The notes under the pieces were generated by a model, which saw only the letters and a program-made list of their open reading frames with translations, was not told where the DNA came from and made no database searches. A stretch of DNA of 64,000 nucleotides from an uncultured Clostridia bacterium (lineage in GTDB: Bacteria > Bacillota > Clostridia > Christensenellales > Borkfalkiaceae): positions 100,920 through 164,919 of the forward strand of contig CALVXB010000003.1 of the NCBI GenBank assembly GCA_944368775.1, in the 5' to 3' direction. Each line of letters begins with the position of its first letter. The first letter of the stretch is position 1. Positions 27,376-36,756 of this stretch are shown one piece after another. The position numbers were made by a program, and so were the translations under genes.

Positions 27376-27387
27376 GCGAGGGTAAAA

Positions 27388-28449
27388 ATGAACGATTTTG
27401 ACGATTTTGACGAATATTCGGACGAGCGGCTGGTCATGAGCACGAAAGGGGAGTTCGACGTCGAGGAGAACGCCCTCCGCCCCAAGACGATGGCCGACTA
27501 CGTCGGGCAGAAAAAGGTCAAAGACAACCTCTCCGTATTCATCTCGTCCGCAAAGATGCGCGGCGAGCCGCTCGACCACGTCCTTTTGTACGGCCCGCCC
27601 GGGCTGGGCAAGACGACGCTCGCACACATCATCGCCAACGAGCTGGGCGTGCAGATCAAGCTGACCAGCGGCCCCGCCATCGAGCGCGGGGGCGACCTCG
27701 CCGCCATCCTCACCAACCTCAACGAGGGCGACGTGCTCTTCATCGACGAGATCCACCGCCTCAACCGCTCGGTCGAGGAGATCTTGTACTCCGCGATGGA
27801 GGACTACGCGCTCGACATTATCGTCGGCAAGGGCCCCTCCGCCAAAAACCTGCGCTTCCCCCTCAAAAAATTCACGCTGGTCGGCGCGACGACCAAGGCG
27901 GGGATGCTCGCTTCGCCGCTGCGCGACCGATTCGGCGTGCTCTGCCGCCTCGAAATGTACACCGCGGGCGAGCTCGCGCAGATCGTGACCCGCTCGGCAA
28001 AGACGTTGGGCATTTCCATTGAAGAAGATGCCGCCCGCGAGATCGCCCGCCGCTCGCGCGGAACGCCGCGTATCGCCAACCGCCTGCTCAAGCGCGTGCG
28101 CGACTTTTCTGCCGTGCACGGCAACGGAACGGTGGGGAGGGAGGACGCCCGCTACGCGCTGCAAAAGATGGACATCGACGAGCTGGGCTTGGACGACACC
28201 GACCGCGGCCTGCTGCGCGCCCTCATCGAAAAGTTCGGCGGCGGCCCCGCCGGGCTCGAGACGCTCGCCGCGACCATCAATGAGGACGCGAACACCATCG
28301 AAGACGTCTACGAGCCCTACCTCATGCAGATCGGCTTCATCGCGCGCACGCCGCGCGGCCGCGTCTGCTTAAAGGGCGCCTACGAGCACATGGGCATGAA
28401 GATGAGCGAAAAGCAAAAGTCGCAGATATCCATGTTTGAAGACGAATAA
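27388..28449 (+). CDS. ruvB: Holliday junction DNA helicase subunit RuvB
   Basis: AAA+ motor of branch migration, 353 residues. Walker [13 protein letters not shown], Walker [11 protein letters not shown], sensor [18 protein letters not shown] with the arginine finger, and a C-terminal winged helix ([18 protein letters not shown]) are visible. The N-terminus has an Asp-rich extension ([12 protein letters not shown]). It precedes queA after an 87-nt gap that contains repeat copy 5. Confidence 0.97.
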   Translation: MNDFDDFDEYSDERLVMSTKGEFDVEENALRPKTMADYVGQKKVKDNLSVFISSAKMRGEPLDHVLLYGPPGLGKTTLAHIIANELGVQIKLTSGPAIERGGDLAAILTNLNEGDVLFIDEIHRLNRSVEEILYSAMEDYALDIIVGKGPSAKNLRFPLKKFTLVGATTKAGMLASPLRDRFGVLCRLEMYTAGELAQIVTRSAKTLGISIEEDAAREIARRSRGTPRIANRLLKRVRDFSAVHGNGTVGREDARYALQKMDIDELGLDDTDRGLLRALIEKFGGGPAGLETLAATINEDANTIEDVYEPYLMQIGFIARTPRGRVCLKGAYEHMGMKMSEKQKSQISMFEDE

Positions 28450-28473
28450 GTGCCCGAAAATCAGAAAATACCG

Positions 28474-28509
28474 TATATGCGAAGTACTATGCGACGCATA
28501 AAGCGCCGC
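28474..28509 (+). repeat. interspersed palindromic repeat, copy 5 (variant)
   Basis: GCGAAGTACTATGC replaces the usual core (28479-28492) and is followed by GACGCATA. Here TATGCG (28488-28493), A, CGCATA (28495-28500) form a perfect inverted repeat, unlike the common copies. It lies between ruvB and queA. Confidence 0.75.
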
Positions 28510-28536
28510 TTTTTGTGCGTTTGAAGGAAAAGTGTG

Positions 28537-29559
28537 ATGCTGAAAAAGTCCGATTATTTTTACGAATTGCCCGAAGCGCAGATCGCGCAGACGCCTGCCG
28601 AGCCGCGCGACTCCTCCCGCCTGCTCGTCTACGACCGCGCGACGGGCAAGAGCGAAGACCGCATCTTCCGCGACATCAAGGAGTACCTGCGCCCGGGCGA
28701 CGTGCTCGTGATCAACAACACCAAGGTGCTGCCCGCCCGCCTCTTCGCCTATACCGAAAACGGCGGCAGGGTGGAGGTGCTCCTGCTCAAGCGGCACGAC
28801 CTCAATACGTGGGAGGTGCTCGTGCGCCCCGGCAAAAAGGCGAAGCCGGGCGTCCGCCTGACCGTCTCCGAAGAGCTCTCTCTGACCGTGCTCGACCGCA
28901 CCGAGACGGGCGAGCGCATCGTCGAGTTCCGCTTCGACGGCGTGTTTGAAGACATCCTCTCGCGCGTCGGCTCCATGCCGCTGCCCCCGTACATCCACGA
29001 AAAACTCAAAGATAAAGACCGTTATCAGACGGTGTACTGCAAGACGGACGGCTCTGCCGCCGCGCCGACGGCGGGGCTGCACTTCACCAAGCAGCTGCTC
29101 GCCGAAATCGAGGCGATGGGCGTGCAGGTCGCCGAAGTGCTGCTGCACGTCGGCCTCGGCACCTTCCGCCCCGTCAAAGAGGAGGACTTGACGAACCACG
29201 TCATGCACTCCGAGTTCTACCGCGTCGACGAGCGCGCCGCCGAAATCGTCAACGCCGCCAAGCGGGAGGGACGCCGCGTCATCGCCGTCGGCACCACCTC
29301 CGTGCGCACCCTCGAAACGGTCGCCGACGAAAACGGCTTTCTCCGCCCTTGCAACGGCGACACCTCCATCTTCATCTATCCGCCGTACCGCTTCAAGTGC
29401 GTCGACGCCCTCATCACCAATTTCCACCTCCCCGAAAGTACCCTCATCATGCTCGTCTCCGCCTTCATGGGCCGCGAGCGGTGCCTCGCGCTCTACAAGC
29501 AGGCGGTGGAAAAGAAATATCGCTTTTTCAGTTTTGGCGACGCGATGATGATCGTATAA
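28537..29559 (+). CDS. queA: S-adenosylmethionine:tRNA ribosyltransferase-isomerase
   Basis: Adds the cyclopentenediol ring in queuosine synthesis by transferring ribose from SAM to preQ1-tRNA. The 340-residue protein shows YELPEAQIAQTPAEPRDSSRLL, NNTKVLPARLF, GLHFTKQLL, HVGLGTFRPV and a C-terminal FGDAMMIV. The ATG at 28537 has AAGGAA 8 nt upstream; a GTG three bases earlier is less likely. It is followed by repeat copy 6 and then tgt, its pathway partner. Confidence 0.97.
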   Translation: MLKKSDYFYELPEAQIAQTPAEPRDSSRLLVYDRATGKSEDRIFRDIKEYLRPGDVLVINNTKVLPARLFAYTENGGRVEVLLLKRHDLNTWEVLVRPGKKAKPGVRLTVSEELSLTVLDRTETGERIVEFRFDGVFEDILSRVGSMPLPPYIHEKLKDKDRYQTVYCKTDGSAAAPTAGLHFTKQLLAEIEAMGVQVAEVLLHVGLGTFRPVKEEDLTNHVMHSEFYRVDERAAEIVNAAKREGRRVIAVGTTSVRTLETVADENGFLRPCNGDTSIFIYPPYRFKCVDALITNFHLPESTLIMLVSAFMGRERCLALYKQAVEKKYRFFSFGDAMMIV

Positions 29560-29589
29560 GCGTCGCATCTGTATTTTTGAAAAATCTCG

Positions 29590-30765
<1,176 letters not shown>

Positions 30766-30805
30766 GCGGCCCGGCGTTTTTGTGTCGAAACGGCGAAAAG
30801 TACGT

Positions 30806-30844
30806 CTGTTTTGCAGAATTTCTTTGCAGAGGGCCGCAAAACAG
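30806..30844. repeat. inverted repeat upstream of yajC
   Basis: CTGTTTTGC (30806-30814) is the reverse complement of GCAAAACAG (30836-30844). The 21-nt loop separates perfect 9-bp arms that abut the -35 box of the yajC promoter. The TTTTGC/GCAAAA arms recall the outer arms of the interspersed repeat, but its AGTACTATG core is absent. Confidence 0.55.
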
Positions 30845-30873
30845 TTGCCAAAATTGCGAAAAAAAGGTATGAT
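30845..30873 (+). promoter_or_regulatory. promoter for yajC
   Basis: TTGCCA (30845-30850), 17-nt spacer, TATGAT (30868-30873), about 40 nt before the yajC ATG. Confidence 0.7.
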
Positions 30874-30914
30874 AAGAAGCAGCGAAAGCGATATTTCGGA
30901 AGGAGAATACTACC

Positions 30915-31361
30915 ATGGATCTGTTGAATCTTTTAGCGGAAGAAGCAGAGTCGACGGCGGGAAGCTGGATGCAGTGGGTCCCCATCATCATCATCGTCGT
31001 ACTGCTCGTCGCGTTCTTTATCTGGTCGTTCATCTCGCAGCGCAAAAAGCAGAAGAACTTTAACGACACCATCAACGCGGTCCGCCCGGGCAACAAAGTC
31101 AAGACCATCGGCGGCATCGTCGGCGAAGTGGTCGAAGTGGACGACGAGGAAAACACCTTCGTGCTCCGCACCGGCGGCAGCGACGGCAACTACAGCTACA
31201 TGAAGTTCGACAAGCAGGCCATCTACCAGACGGATGCCAAGCCCGAACCCGAGCAGAAGGACGAAGCGCCTGCAGAAAAGCAGGACGACGCGTCCGGCGA
31301 GCAGCAGCCCGCAGAGCCCTTCGAGGGCGAAAAAGAGGGCGACAAAAAGGACGGCGAGTGA
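30915..31361 (+). CDS. yajC: preprotein translocase subunit YajC
   Basis: Accessory subunit of the SecDF-YajC complex. One transmembrane helix (about 20-42, VPIIIIVVLLVAFFIWSF) is followed by the basic RKKQK anchor and the conserved core VRPGNKVKTIGGIVGEV. Length is 148 residues because of a C-terminal acidic, Glu/Asp/Gln-rich tail of about 45 residues. AAGGAG precedes the ATG. It is followed by a terminator-like hairpin that overlaps the next ribosome binding site. Confidence 0.93.
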   Translation: MDLLNLLAEEAESTAGSWMQWVPIIIIVVLLVAFFIWSFISQRKKQKNFNDTINAVRPGNKVKTIGGIVGEVVEVDDEENTFVLRTGGSDGNYSYMKFDKQAIYQTDAKPEPEQKDEAPAEKQDDASGEQQPAEPFEGEKEGDKKDGE

Positions 31362-31382
31362 GCCGCGGTATAAAAAAGACTG

Positions 31383-31425
31383 CCTCCGCATAGAGATAGA
31401 ACAGTCTCGTGCGGAGGTATTTTTT
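31383..31425 (+). terminator. terminator-like hairpin overlapping the next ribosome binding site
   Basis: CCTCCGCA (31383-31390) pairs with TGCGGAGG (31410-31417), followed by TATTTTTT directly up to the ATG at 31426. The right arm contains GGAGG, the ribosome binding site of the TIGR04086 gene, so folding would both end transcription and hide the site. Confidence 0.75.
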
Positions 31426-31809
31426 ATGATGCGAGGAGAGGTCGGCCGCGCCGCGGCGGAGATCGGCAAGGGCGTGTGCGTCGCGTCCGTCTGTACGCTG
31501 GCGGCGGTGCTCGTCTTTGCACTGTGCATCAAGCTGTTTTCGCTCGGCGCGTCCGTCATCATGCCCGTCAACCAGCTCATCAAGATGCTCTCCATCTTTT
31601 TGGGCTGCTTTATCTGCCTGCGCCCGGGGCGCGCCTTCATCAAGGGCGCCGTCTGCGGTGTCGCCGTCATCCTCGCGACCTATTTTTTGTTCGCGATCGT
31701 CGCGGGCGAGATCTCCTTCGGCTGGAAAAACGTGCTCGATTGGCTGTTCGGCGCCGCCGTCGGCGCGATCAGCGGCTTCATCTGTTCGGCCGTCAAGGGC
31801 AAATCGTGA
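31426..31809 (+). CDS. TIGR04086 family membrane protein
   Basis: A 127-residue protein with about four hydrophobic segments and little soluble sequence, matching the TIGR04086 family that sits next to yajC and the SCIFF genes in Clostridia. Function unknown; the steady position beside Sec components and the SCIFF peptide suggests a link to export or to the peptide. The ATG at 31426 (or 31429) follows GGAGG, which is inside a terminator-like stem. Confidence 0.8.
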   Translation: MMRGEVGRAAAEIGKGVCVASVCTLAAVLVFALCIKLFSLGASVIMPVNQLIKMLSIFLGCFICLRPGRAFIKGAVCGVAVILATYFLFAIVAGEISFGWKNVLDWLFGAAVGAISGFICSAVKGKS

Positions 31810-31829
31810 CGGCAAACGCCCGAAAACGC

Positions 31830-31858
31830 TTGCATTTTTCGGGCGCGTATATTATAAT
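31830..31858 (+). promoter_or_regulatory. promoter for scfA
   Basis: TTGCAT (31830-31835), 17-nt spacer, TATAAT (31853-31858); the scfA ATG is 30 nt further on, after AAAGGAG. Confidence 0.75.
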
Positions 31859-31888
31859 AGTAAAAAAGCGAACAAAGGAGATCACATC

Positions 31889-32050
31889 ATGAATAAGATC
31901 CAGACGATCGCCCGCCCCGCGGAGAAGAAGGTCACGGGCTGCGGCGAATGCAGAAGCACCTGTCAGTCCGCCTGCAAGACCAGCTGCACGGTCGGCAACC
32001 AATCCTGCGAGAGGATTTCCAGAGAGAACGATCCCGAAAAGAATAACTGA
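31889..32050 (+). CDS. scfA: SCIFF six-cysteine peptide precursor (ranthipeptide)
   Basis: A 53-residue precursor with six cysteines at 18, 21, 25, 29, 33 and 40 in the near-invariant TGCGECRSTCQSACKTSC and TVGNQSC context. The partner radical-SAM enzyme installs Cys-to-Thr thioether links in such peptides; in Clostridia the product has been tied to signalling and quorum-like regulation. Here a 13-residue charged tail (ERISRENDPEKNN) follows the last Cys, longer than the usual short ending. It has its own promoter and AAAGGAG site and is followed by scfB. Confidence 0.95.
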   Translation: MNKIQTIARPAEKKVTGCGECRSTCQSACKTSCTVGNQSCERISRENDPEKNN

Positions 32051-32056
32051 TCATCC

Positions 32057-32082
32057 GAAGGGGCAGTTGTTTACTGCTCCTT
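32057..32082 (+). promoter_or_regulatory. hairpin between scfA and scfB
   Basis: AAGGGGCAGT and ACTGCTCCTT (about 32058-32082) form a 10-bp stem with one G-U pair and a TGTTT loop, just after the scfA stop. With no long U run it may attenuate rather than end transcription, giving more peptide than enzyme mRNA. Confidence 0.5.
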
Positions 32083-32143
32083 AAATTCTGCCTTTTCGCG
32101 GCCTGCGGGGCGCGGGGAGGGCGATGCGAGAGAGAAGGAGTTT

Positions 32144-33475
32144 ATGGTCCACGTTTTTGAATGCCGCGGGCATTATTACATTTTCGATACGGGCAGCTCG
32201 GCGCTGCACGAGTGCGACGAAAAGGCGGCGCGCCTGCTGCGCGCGCGCATGGGCGAGGATGCGGATACGTCCGACATTTCCGCCGAAGAGCGCAAAGCCT
32301 ACGAGGAGGACTTCGCCGAGCTGGAACAGGGCGGGCTGCTGTTCGCCCCCGAAACGGCGGTGCGGCCGGTCAAGTCGAACGAGGTCAAGGCGCTGTGCCT
32401 GCACATCTGCCACGACTGCAACCTGCGCTGCCGCTACTGCTTTGCCGACGAGGGCGCCTACCACTCCCGCCGCGAGTTCATGAGCCTGGAGACGGCGAAG
32501 AAGGCGATCGACTTCCTCATCGCCAATTCGGGCAACCGCCGCGTCCTCGAAACGGACTTTTTCGGCGGCGAGCCGCTCATGAATTTCGACGTCGTCAAAC
32601 AGACCGTCTATTATGCGAAGGAAGAGGCCTCAAAGCGGGGCAAGGAGTTCCGCTTCACCCTCACCACCAACGGCCTGCTGCTCAAAGACGACGTCGCAAA
32701 GTTCCTCAACGAAGAGATGGACAACGTCGTCCTCTCGCTGGACGGCCGCAAAGAGGTGCACGACGTCGTGCGCAAGACGGCCAACGGAAAGGGGAGTTTC
32801 GACCTTGTCATCGAAAATCTGAAAAACTTCGTCAGCATCCGCGGCGACAAGAGCTACTATGTGCGCGGCACATTTACTGCCAAAAATCTCGATTTTTCCA
32901 AGGACGTGCTCTTCCTCGCCGACAGCGGCTTCGACAGCATCTCCCTCGAGCCGGTCGTCACCGACATCGAGGACCTGGCCATCGGCAAGGAGCATCTGCC
33001 CGCCATCGCCGACGAGTACGACCGCCTGTGCGACGCATATCTTTCGCGCATGGCGGAGGGGAAGGGCTTCAACTTCTTCCACTTCAACGTCGACTTGGAG
33101 GGCGGCCCCTGCCTCGCAAAGCGTGTGAGCGCCTGCGGCGCGGGCAACGAGTACCTCTCCGTCGTTCCCAACGGCGATATTTATCCCTGCCATCAGTTCG
33201 CCGGAGACAGCGAGTTCCGCATGGGCAGCGTGTACGAGGGGACGCTCGACGCCGCCATCCGCGAAAAGTTCCGCGATTCCTGCCTGTTCACCCGAAAAAA
33301 GTGCGAGGGCTGCTTTGCCAAGTACATCTGCAGCGGCGGGTGCAGCGCCAACAACTATCACTTCAACGGCAGCATCGACGAGCCGTACGAGATCACCTGC
33401 GAGATGATGCGCAAGCGCACCGAGGACGCGATGCACATCCTCGCCGAGCGCAAAAAGAGGGAGAAGAGGGGATGA
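32144..33475 (+). CDS. scfB: SCIFF thioether maturase, radical SAM/SPASM enzyme
   Basis: Forms sactionine-type thioether bonds in the ScfA peptide. Residues 1-75 form the peptide-recognition (RRE-like) region. The radical-SAM cluster motif is C92-x3-C96-x2-C99. The C-terminal SPASM region carries many Cys for auxiliary 4Fe-4S clusters (PNGDIYPCHQF, KKCEGCFAKYICSGGCSANN, EITCEMM). At 443 residues it matches the family. GAAGGAG precedes the ATG. The next gene starts inside its stop codon. Confidence 0.95.
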   Translation: MVHVFECRGHYYIFDTGSSALHECDEKAARLLRARMGEDADTSDISAEERKAYEEDFAELEQGGLLFAPETAVRPVKSNEVKALCLHICHDCNLRCRYCFADEGAYHSRREFMSLETAKKAIDFLIANSGNRRVLETDFFGGEPLMNFDVVKQTVYYAKEEASKRGKEFRFTLTTNGLLLKDDVAKFLNEEMDNVVLSLDGRKEVHDVVRKTANGKGSFDLVIENLKNFVSIRGDKSYYVRGTFTAKNLDFSKDVLFLADSGFDSISLEPVVTDIEDLAIGKEHLPAIADEYDRLCDAYLSRMAEGKGFNFFHFNVDLEGGPCLAKRVSACGAGNEYLSVVPNGDIYPCHQFAGDSEFRMGSVYEGTLDAAIREKFRDSCLFTRKKCEGCFAKYICSGGCSANNYHFNGSIDEPYEITCEMMRKRTEDAMHILAERKKREKRG

Positions 33476-33972
33476 AGAAGGTCGCGCGCGGCAAAAATAC
33501 CTTCGTGCACCGCCTCGCCTATGTGGCGGGCGACGTGACGCTGGGCGACGGCGCGAACATCTGGTGCGGCGCCTGCATCCGCGGCGACCTCGCCCCCGTC
33601 GTCATCGGCAAAAACACCAACGTGCAGGACAACGCGACCATCCACGTCGGCTACGGCGTGCCCGCCGTCCTCGGCGACAACGTGACCGTCGGCCACAACG
33701 CCGTCGTGCACGGCGCGACGGTCGGCAGCGGCACCCTCATCGGCATGGGTTCGGTCATCCTCGACGGCGCAAAGATCGGCGAGGGCTGCATCATCGGCGC
33801 CGCGACGCTCATCCCGGGCGGCAAAGAGATCCCCGCCGGCAGCGTCGTCTTCGGCAACCCGTACCGCATCGTGCGGCCGGCGACGGAGGCGGACAGGCAG
33901 GAGAATTTGCGCAACGCCGAGGCGTACCTGCGCCTCGCGGAGGCGTTCGCCGCCGAAAACACCGCCGAGTAG
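33472..33972 (+). CDS. gamma-class carbonic anhydrase-like hexapeptide protein
   Basis: A 166-residue left-handed beta-helix protein of the gamma-CA/YrdA family. Repeats such as VTLGDGANIWCGACIRGD, VIGKNTNVQDNATIHV and VTVGHNAVVHGATVGSG are visible, with the metal-binding His residues in NATIHV, VGHNAVVHG. Many YrdA-type members bind metal but lack proven anhydrase activity. The ATG overlaps the scfB stop by 4 nt, so it is translationally coupled to the maturase, an unusual partnership. Confidence 0.85.
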   Translation: MKKVARGKNTFVHRLAYVAGDVTLGDGANIWCGACIRGDLAPVVIGKNTNVQDNATIHVGYGVPAVLGDNVTVGHNAVVHGATVGSGTLIGMGSVILDGAKIGEGCIIGAATLIPGGKEIPAGSVVFGNPYRIVRPATEADRQENLRNAEAYLRLAEAFAAENTAE

Positions 33973-34224
33973 GGCGGTTTTGCCCCTGTGCGCGTGCGGC
34001 TGCGGCTTTATTTTAGTCGCTGCGCGGGCGCTGCGGCAGGGGGGCTGTATGCGAAACGGTGAAAAGTCCGTCAAAATTTCAAAAAACGGACAATTTGCAC
34101 TTGACTAAACATACGAACTTTATTATAATTAATAGGTATATTTCTTATTATCGGGGAGCGTGCCGCCGGCAGCCGCCGCGCGGGCGCTTTTCGGGAAAAC
34201 ACTATTTAGTTGCAGGAGGAGGCA

Positions 34225-35682
34225 ATGGGCAAGAAGAAGTCGGTGGCGTTGATCGTGATCATGGTCATCGTGCTGGCGGGGCTCGCATTCATCAGCGTGG
34301 CGTCGTTCGCACTTTCCTCACCGAATTATTTTACGCCGCTGATCAGTCACATTCAGTTGAGCACCGATCTTGGCGGCGGGTACTACACCGTGTATTATCC
34401 GGAAGGGGTCATTTCGCAGGAAGAATACGAATTGCTCGTCAATTCGGATACGGACAGCGACGCAGCCGAAACGTACACGAGGCACAAAGGCGTCTATCTT
34501 TCGGACGAGGTCGTGGATGCAAACGGAACGGTGCGCGAGAGCTTCCGTACGGAGTTCGACACCGCATTCCGCGTCATGCAGGAACGCTTTGAGGGGAAGA
34601 ACTATTCCGGTCACTCCGTCAAGCTGCAGGACGACTACACCATCCGCGTCGAGATCCCGTATACCGAAGACGAAACGATATCCACTCTGTTCGACACGCT
34701 CGGCAGCAGCGGCGCCGCATATTTTGCGGACAGCTCCGGCAACGAGATGATGGAACTGACGAGCGACTCGGTCAGCGGCGTCTCGATCGGCATCGGCACG
34801 GACGGCAATTACGGCCTGATCTTCGACTTCACGTCGGACGGGCAGGAAGAATTTGCAGACGCGACGTCGACGCTCATCTCGTCCTCTTCGGACAGCAGCA
34901 CAAGCTCGGGTCTGACCGAAACGTCGGCGACGATGTATCTGTACGTCGGCGATACCGCCGTCCTGCAGACGACCATCGAATCTGCGCTCAATCAGCCCTC
35001 CGTCTATGTGGGCGGCGGCTTTGAATCGGCCGCGGCCGCCGATACGATCGTCTGCCTCGTCAATTCGGCGCTGGACGAAGACGACGTGTTCGACCTCGCG
35101 CTCGACGCGCCCGAATATTATGAATTTACGCCTACGATGGGCGAGAACGCCGGCCTGATCGTCGCGATCGCCTTCGGCGCGCTCGCGCTGATCATGGCGA
35201 TCTACTCCATCATCCGCTACAAGGGGATGGGTCTTGCGCACGTGTTCGGCTTCATCACTTTCGGGCTGCTGTTCATCATCTGCCTCGCGCTGCTCGGAAC
35301 GGTCGTCCTCAACATGGCGGGCGTGCTCGCGATCCTGATCACGGCGGCGCTCATGTGCGGGTTCGATTGGTATGCCTTCAAAAACATCGCCGAAGAGTTT
35401 GCGACCGGCAAGACGCTGACCGCATCCATCAAGGCGGGCTATAATCGCAGCATCGCGCTGACCATCGACGTACACGTCCTGGTCTTCGCGGCGGCGCTCA
35501 TCCTCAGCTTTATCGCGACGGGAGCCGTCTTCTACGCGGCGACCATCCTGGTGATCGGTACGCTCCTCTCTGCGGCCTGCACGTTGGGCGTGACGCGCTT
35601 CTTCTTCTATGTGCTGCTCGCGCTGCCGAAGAGAAAGATCGCCTTCTGCAATTTCAAACGGGAGGAAACGGAAGATGCGTAA
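34225..35682 (+). CDS. secD: protein translocase subunit SecD (divergent)
   Basis: SecD uses the proton motive force to help pull proteins through SecYEG. The 485-residue protein has an N-terminal helix (about 7-30), a DLGGGYY segment (48-54) in place of the canonical LDLQGG, a large extracytoplasmic domain, and a C-terminal membrane half beginning near VAIAFGALALIMAIYSIIRYKG (about 315). It is clearly divergent, and its external domain is rich in Ser, Thr and Asp. The ATG at 34225 follows GGAGGAGG. secF overlaps its end by 8 nt. The 250-nt gap upstream holds a TTGACT and a TATAAT 27 nt apart, too far for a standard promoter. Confidence 0.88.
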   Translation: MGKKKSVALIVIMVIVLAGLAFISVASFALSSPNYFTPLISHIQLSTDLGGGYYTVYYPEGVISQEEYELLVNSDTDSDAAETYTRHKGVYLSDEVVDANGTVRESFRTEFDTAFRVMQERFEGKNYSGHSVKLQDDYTIRVEIPYTEDETISTLFDTLGSSGAAYFADSSGNEMMELTSDSVSGVSIGIGTDGNYGLIFDFTSDGQEEFADATSTLISSSSDSSTSSGLTETSATMYLYVGDTAVLQTTIESALNQPSVYVGGGFESAAAADTIVCLVNSALDEDDVFDLALDAPEYYEFTPTMGENAGLIVAIAFGALALIMAIYSIIRYKGMGLAHVFGFITFGLLFIICLALLGTVVLNMAGVLAILITAALMCGFDWYAFKNIAEEFATGKTLTASIKAGYNRSIALTIDVHVLVFAAALILSFIATGAVFYAATILVIGTLLSAACTLGVTRFFFYVLLALPKRKIAFCNFKREETEDA

Positions 35683-36589
35683 TCAGAAAACTGTCTTTTG
35701 GATCAACCTCGTCGTCAGCATCGTTCTCATCGCGGTCGGCGCCTTCCTGGTCGGCTTTGTCGGCTTCAACGGCGACTCGACCACGAGCGACACCTACGTC
35801 ATCGAAGTGCGCGATATGCTCCGCCTGACCGACGACGCGCGCGACGCGCTGCAGGAGTACTGCGAGGGCGAGCTCGGCGATAGCTGCACCGTCCTGACGT
35901 CCAAGGCGTCCGAGTCCTCCGCGACCGGCGCGACCGTCCTCGAGTTTTCGGTGACGGCCGACAGCGTCGACGACCTCGCGACCATCGCCGAATCGCTCGA
36001 AACTTCCATCGCCTCCGCCTCCATCGACGGGGTAGATGCGACGCTCGTCACCGTCTCCTATCACGAGTCGGTCAACGCGCCGTACTACACCTATCTCTGG
36101 CGCACGGCCATCGGCCTCGGCGTCTCCCTCGTGGTGCTGTTCGTGTATGCGGCCATTCGCTTCAAACTGAGCGCCGGCCTTGCGATCACCGTCGCGAGCG
36201 TGCACGACGTGCTCTTGACGCTCGCCCTCGTCGCGATCTGCCGCGTCCCCGCAGGCGTCGGCCTCATCGGCGTGGCGACCTTCTCCTTCTTGCTCTCCGC
36301 ATTCCTGAACTCCTTCGTGTTCGGGCAGGTGCGCAGGATGCGCAAAGAAGAAGCGACGCGCGATCTGCCTGCGTCCGTCATGGCTGCCGAAGCGGTCCGC
36401 AACAACCGCAAGCTCGTCATCATGACGGCGGTCTTCGCGGCCGTGTTCTGCGTCATCCTCGGCGTCGTCGGCCTCTTCATCAGCCTGGATCTGACCTGGA
36501 TCATGCTCGCGACGCTGATCGCCGCGGTCGTATCCGTCTGCTCCTCGCTCTTCTTGTCGCCCTCGATGTACGTCGTACTCAAGGGCTGA
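35675..36589 (+). CDS. secF: protein translocase subunit SecF
   Basis: Partner of SecD, 304 residues. One N-terminal helix (about 7-30), an external domain, then about five helices containing the SecF-like RFKLSAGLAITVASVHDVLLTLALVAICR and a late NRKLVIMTAVFAAVFCVILGVVG. The ATG at 35675 lies inside the end of secD with an GGAGGAAACGG site, so translation is coupled. Less conserved than usual, like SecD. A terminator follows. Confidence 0.88.
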   Translation: MRNQKTVFWINLVVSIVLIAVGAFLVGFVGFNGDSTTSDTYVIEVRDMLRLTDDARDALQEYCEGELGDSCTVLTSKASESSATGATVLEFSVTADSVDDLATIAESLETSIASASIDGVDATLVTVSYHESVNAPYYTYLWRTAIGLGVSLVVLFVYAAIRFKLSAGLAITVASVHDVLLTLALVAICRVPAGVGLIGVATFSFLLSAFLNSFVFGQVRRMRKEEATRDLPASVMAAEAVRNNRKLVIMTAVFAAVFCVILGVVGLFISLDLTWIMLATLIAAVVSVCSSLFLSPSMYVVLKG

Positions 36590-36630
36590 ACGCGCCCGCT
36601 TTCGGTGCGTGTGCACGTAAATTGAACGGT

Positions 36631-36668
36631 AGGGCGGGGGCTTTGTCTCCCGCCCTTTGCATTTTTTC
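36631..36668 (+). terminator. terminator after secF
   Basis: AGGGCGGG (36631-36638) pairs with CCCGCCCT (36649-36656), followed by TTTGCATTTTTT. Confidence 0.8.
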
Positions 36669-36756
36669 GCGCGGCCGTGGCGCGCGGCGGGTCGCCCGCT
36701 TTCACGGCGTCCGGGCCCGCCGTCAAGAACCAAAATAACAAAAAGGAGGCAGTGGC

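Noticed and set aside
34101..34139. TTGACT and TATAAT as the secD promoter
   Set aside because: The boxes are 27 nt apart, too far for sigma-A; kept only as a note in the secD entry.
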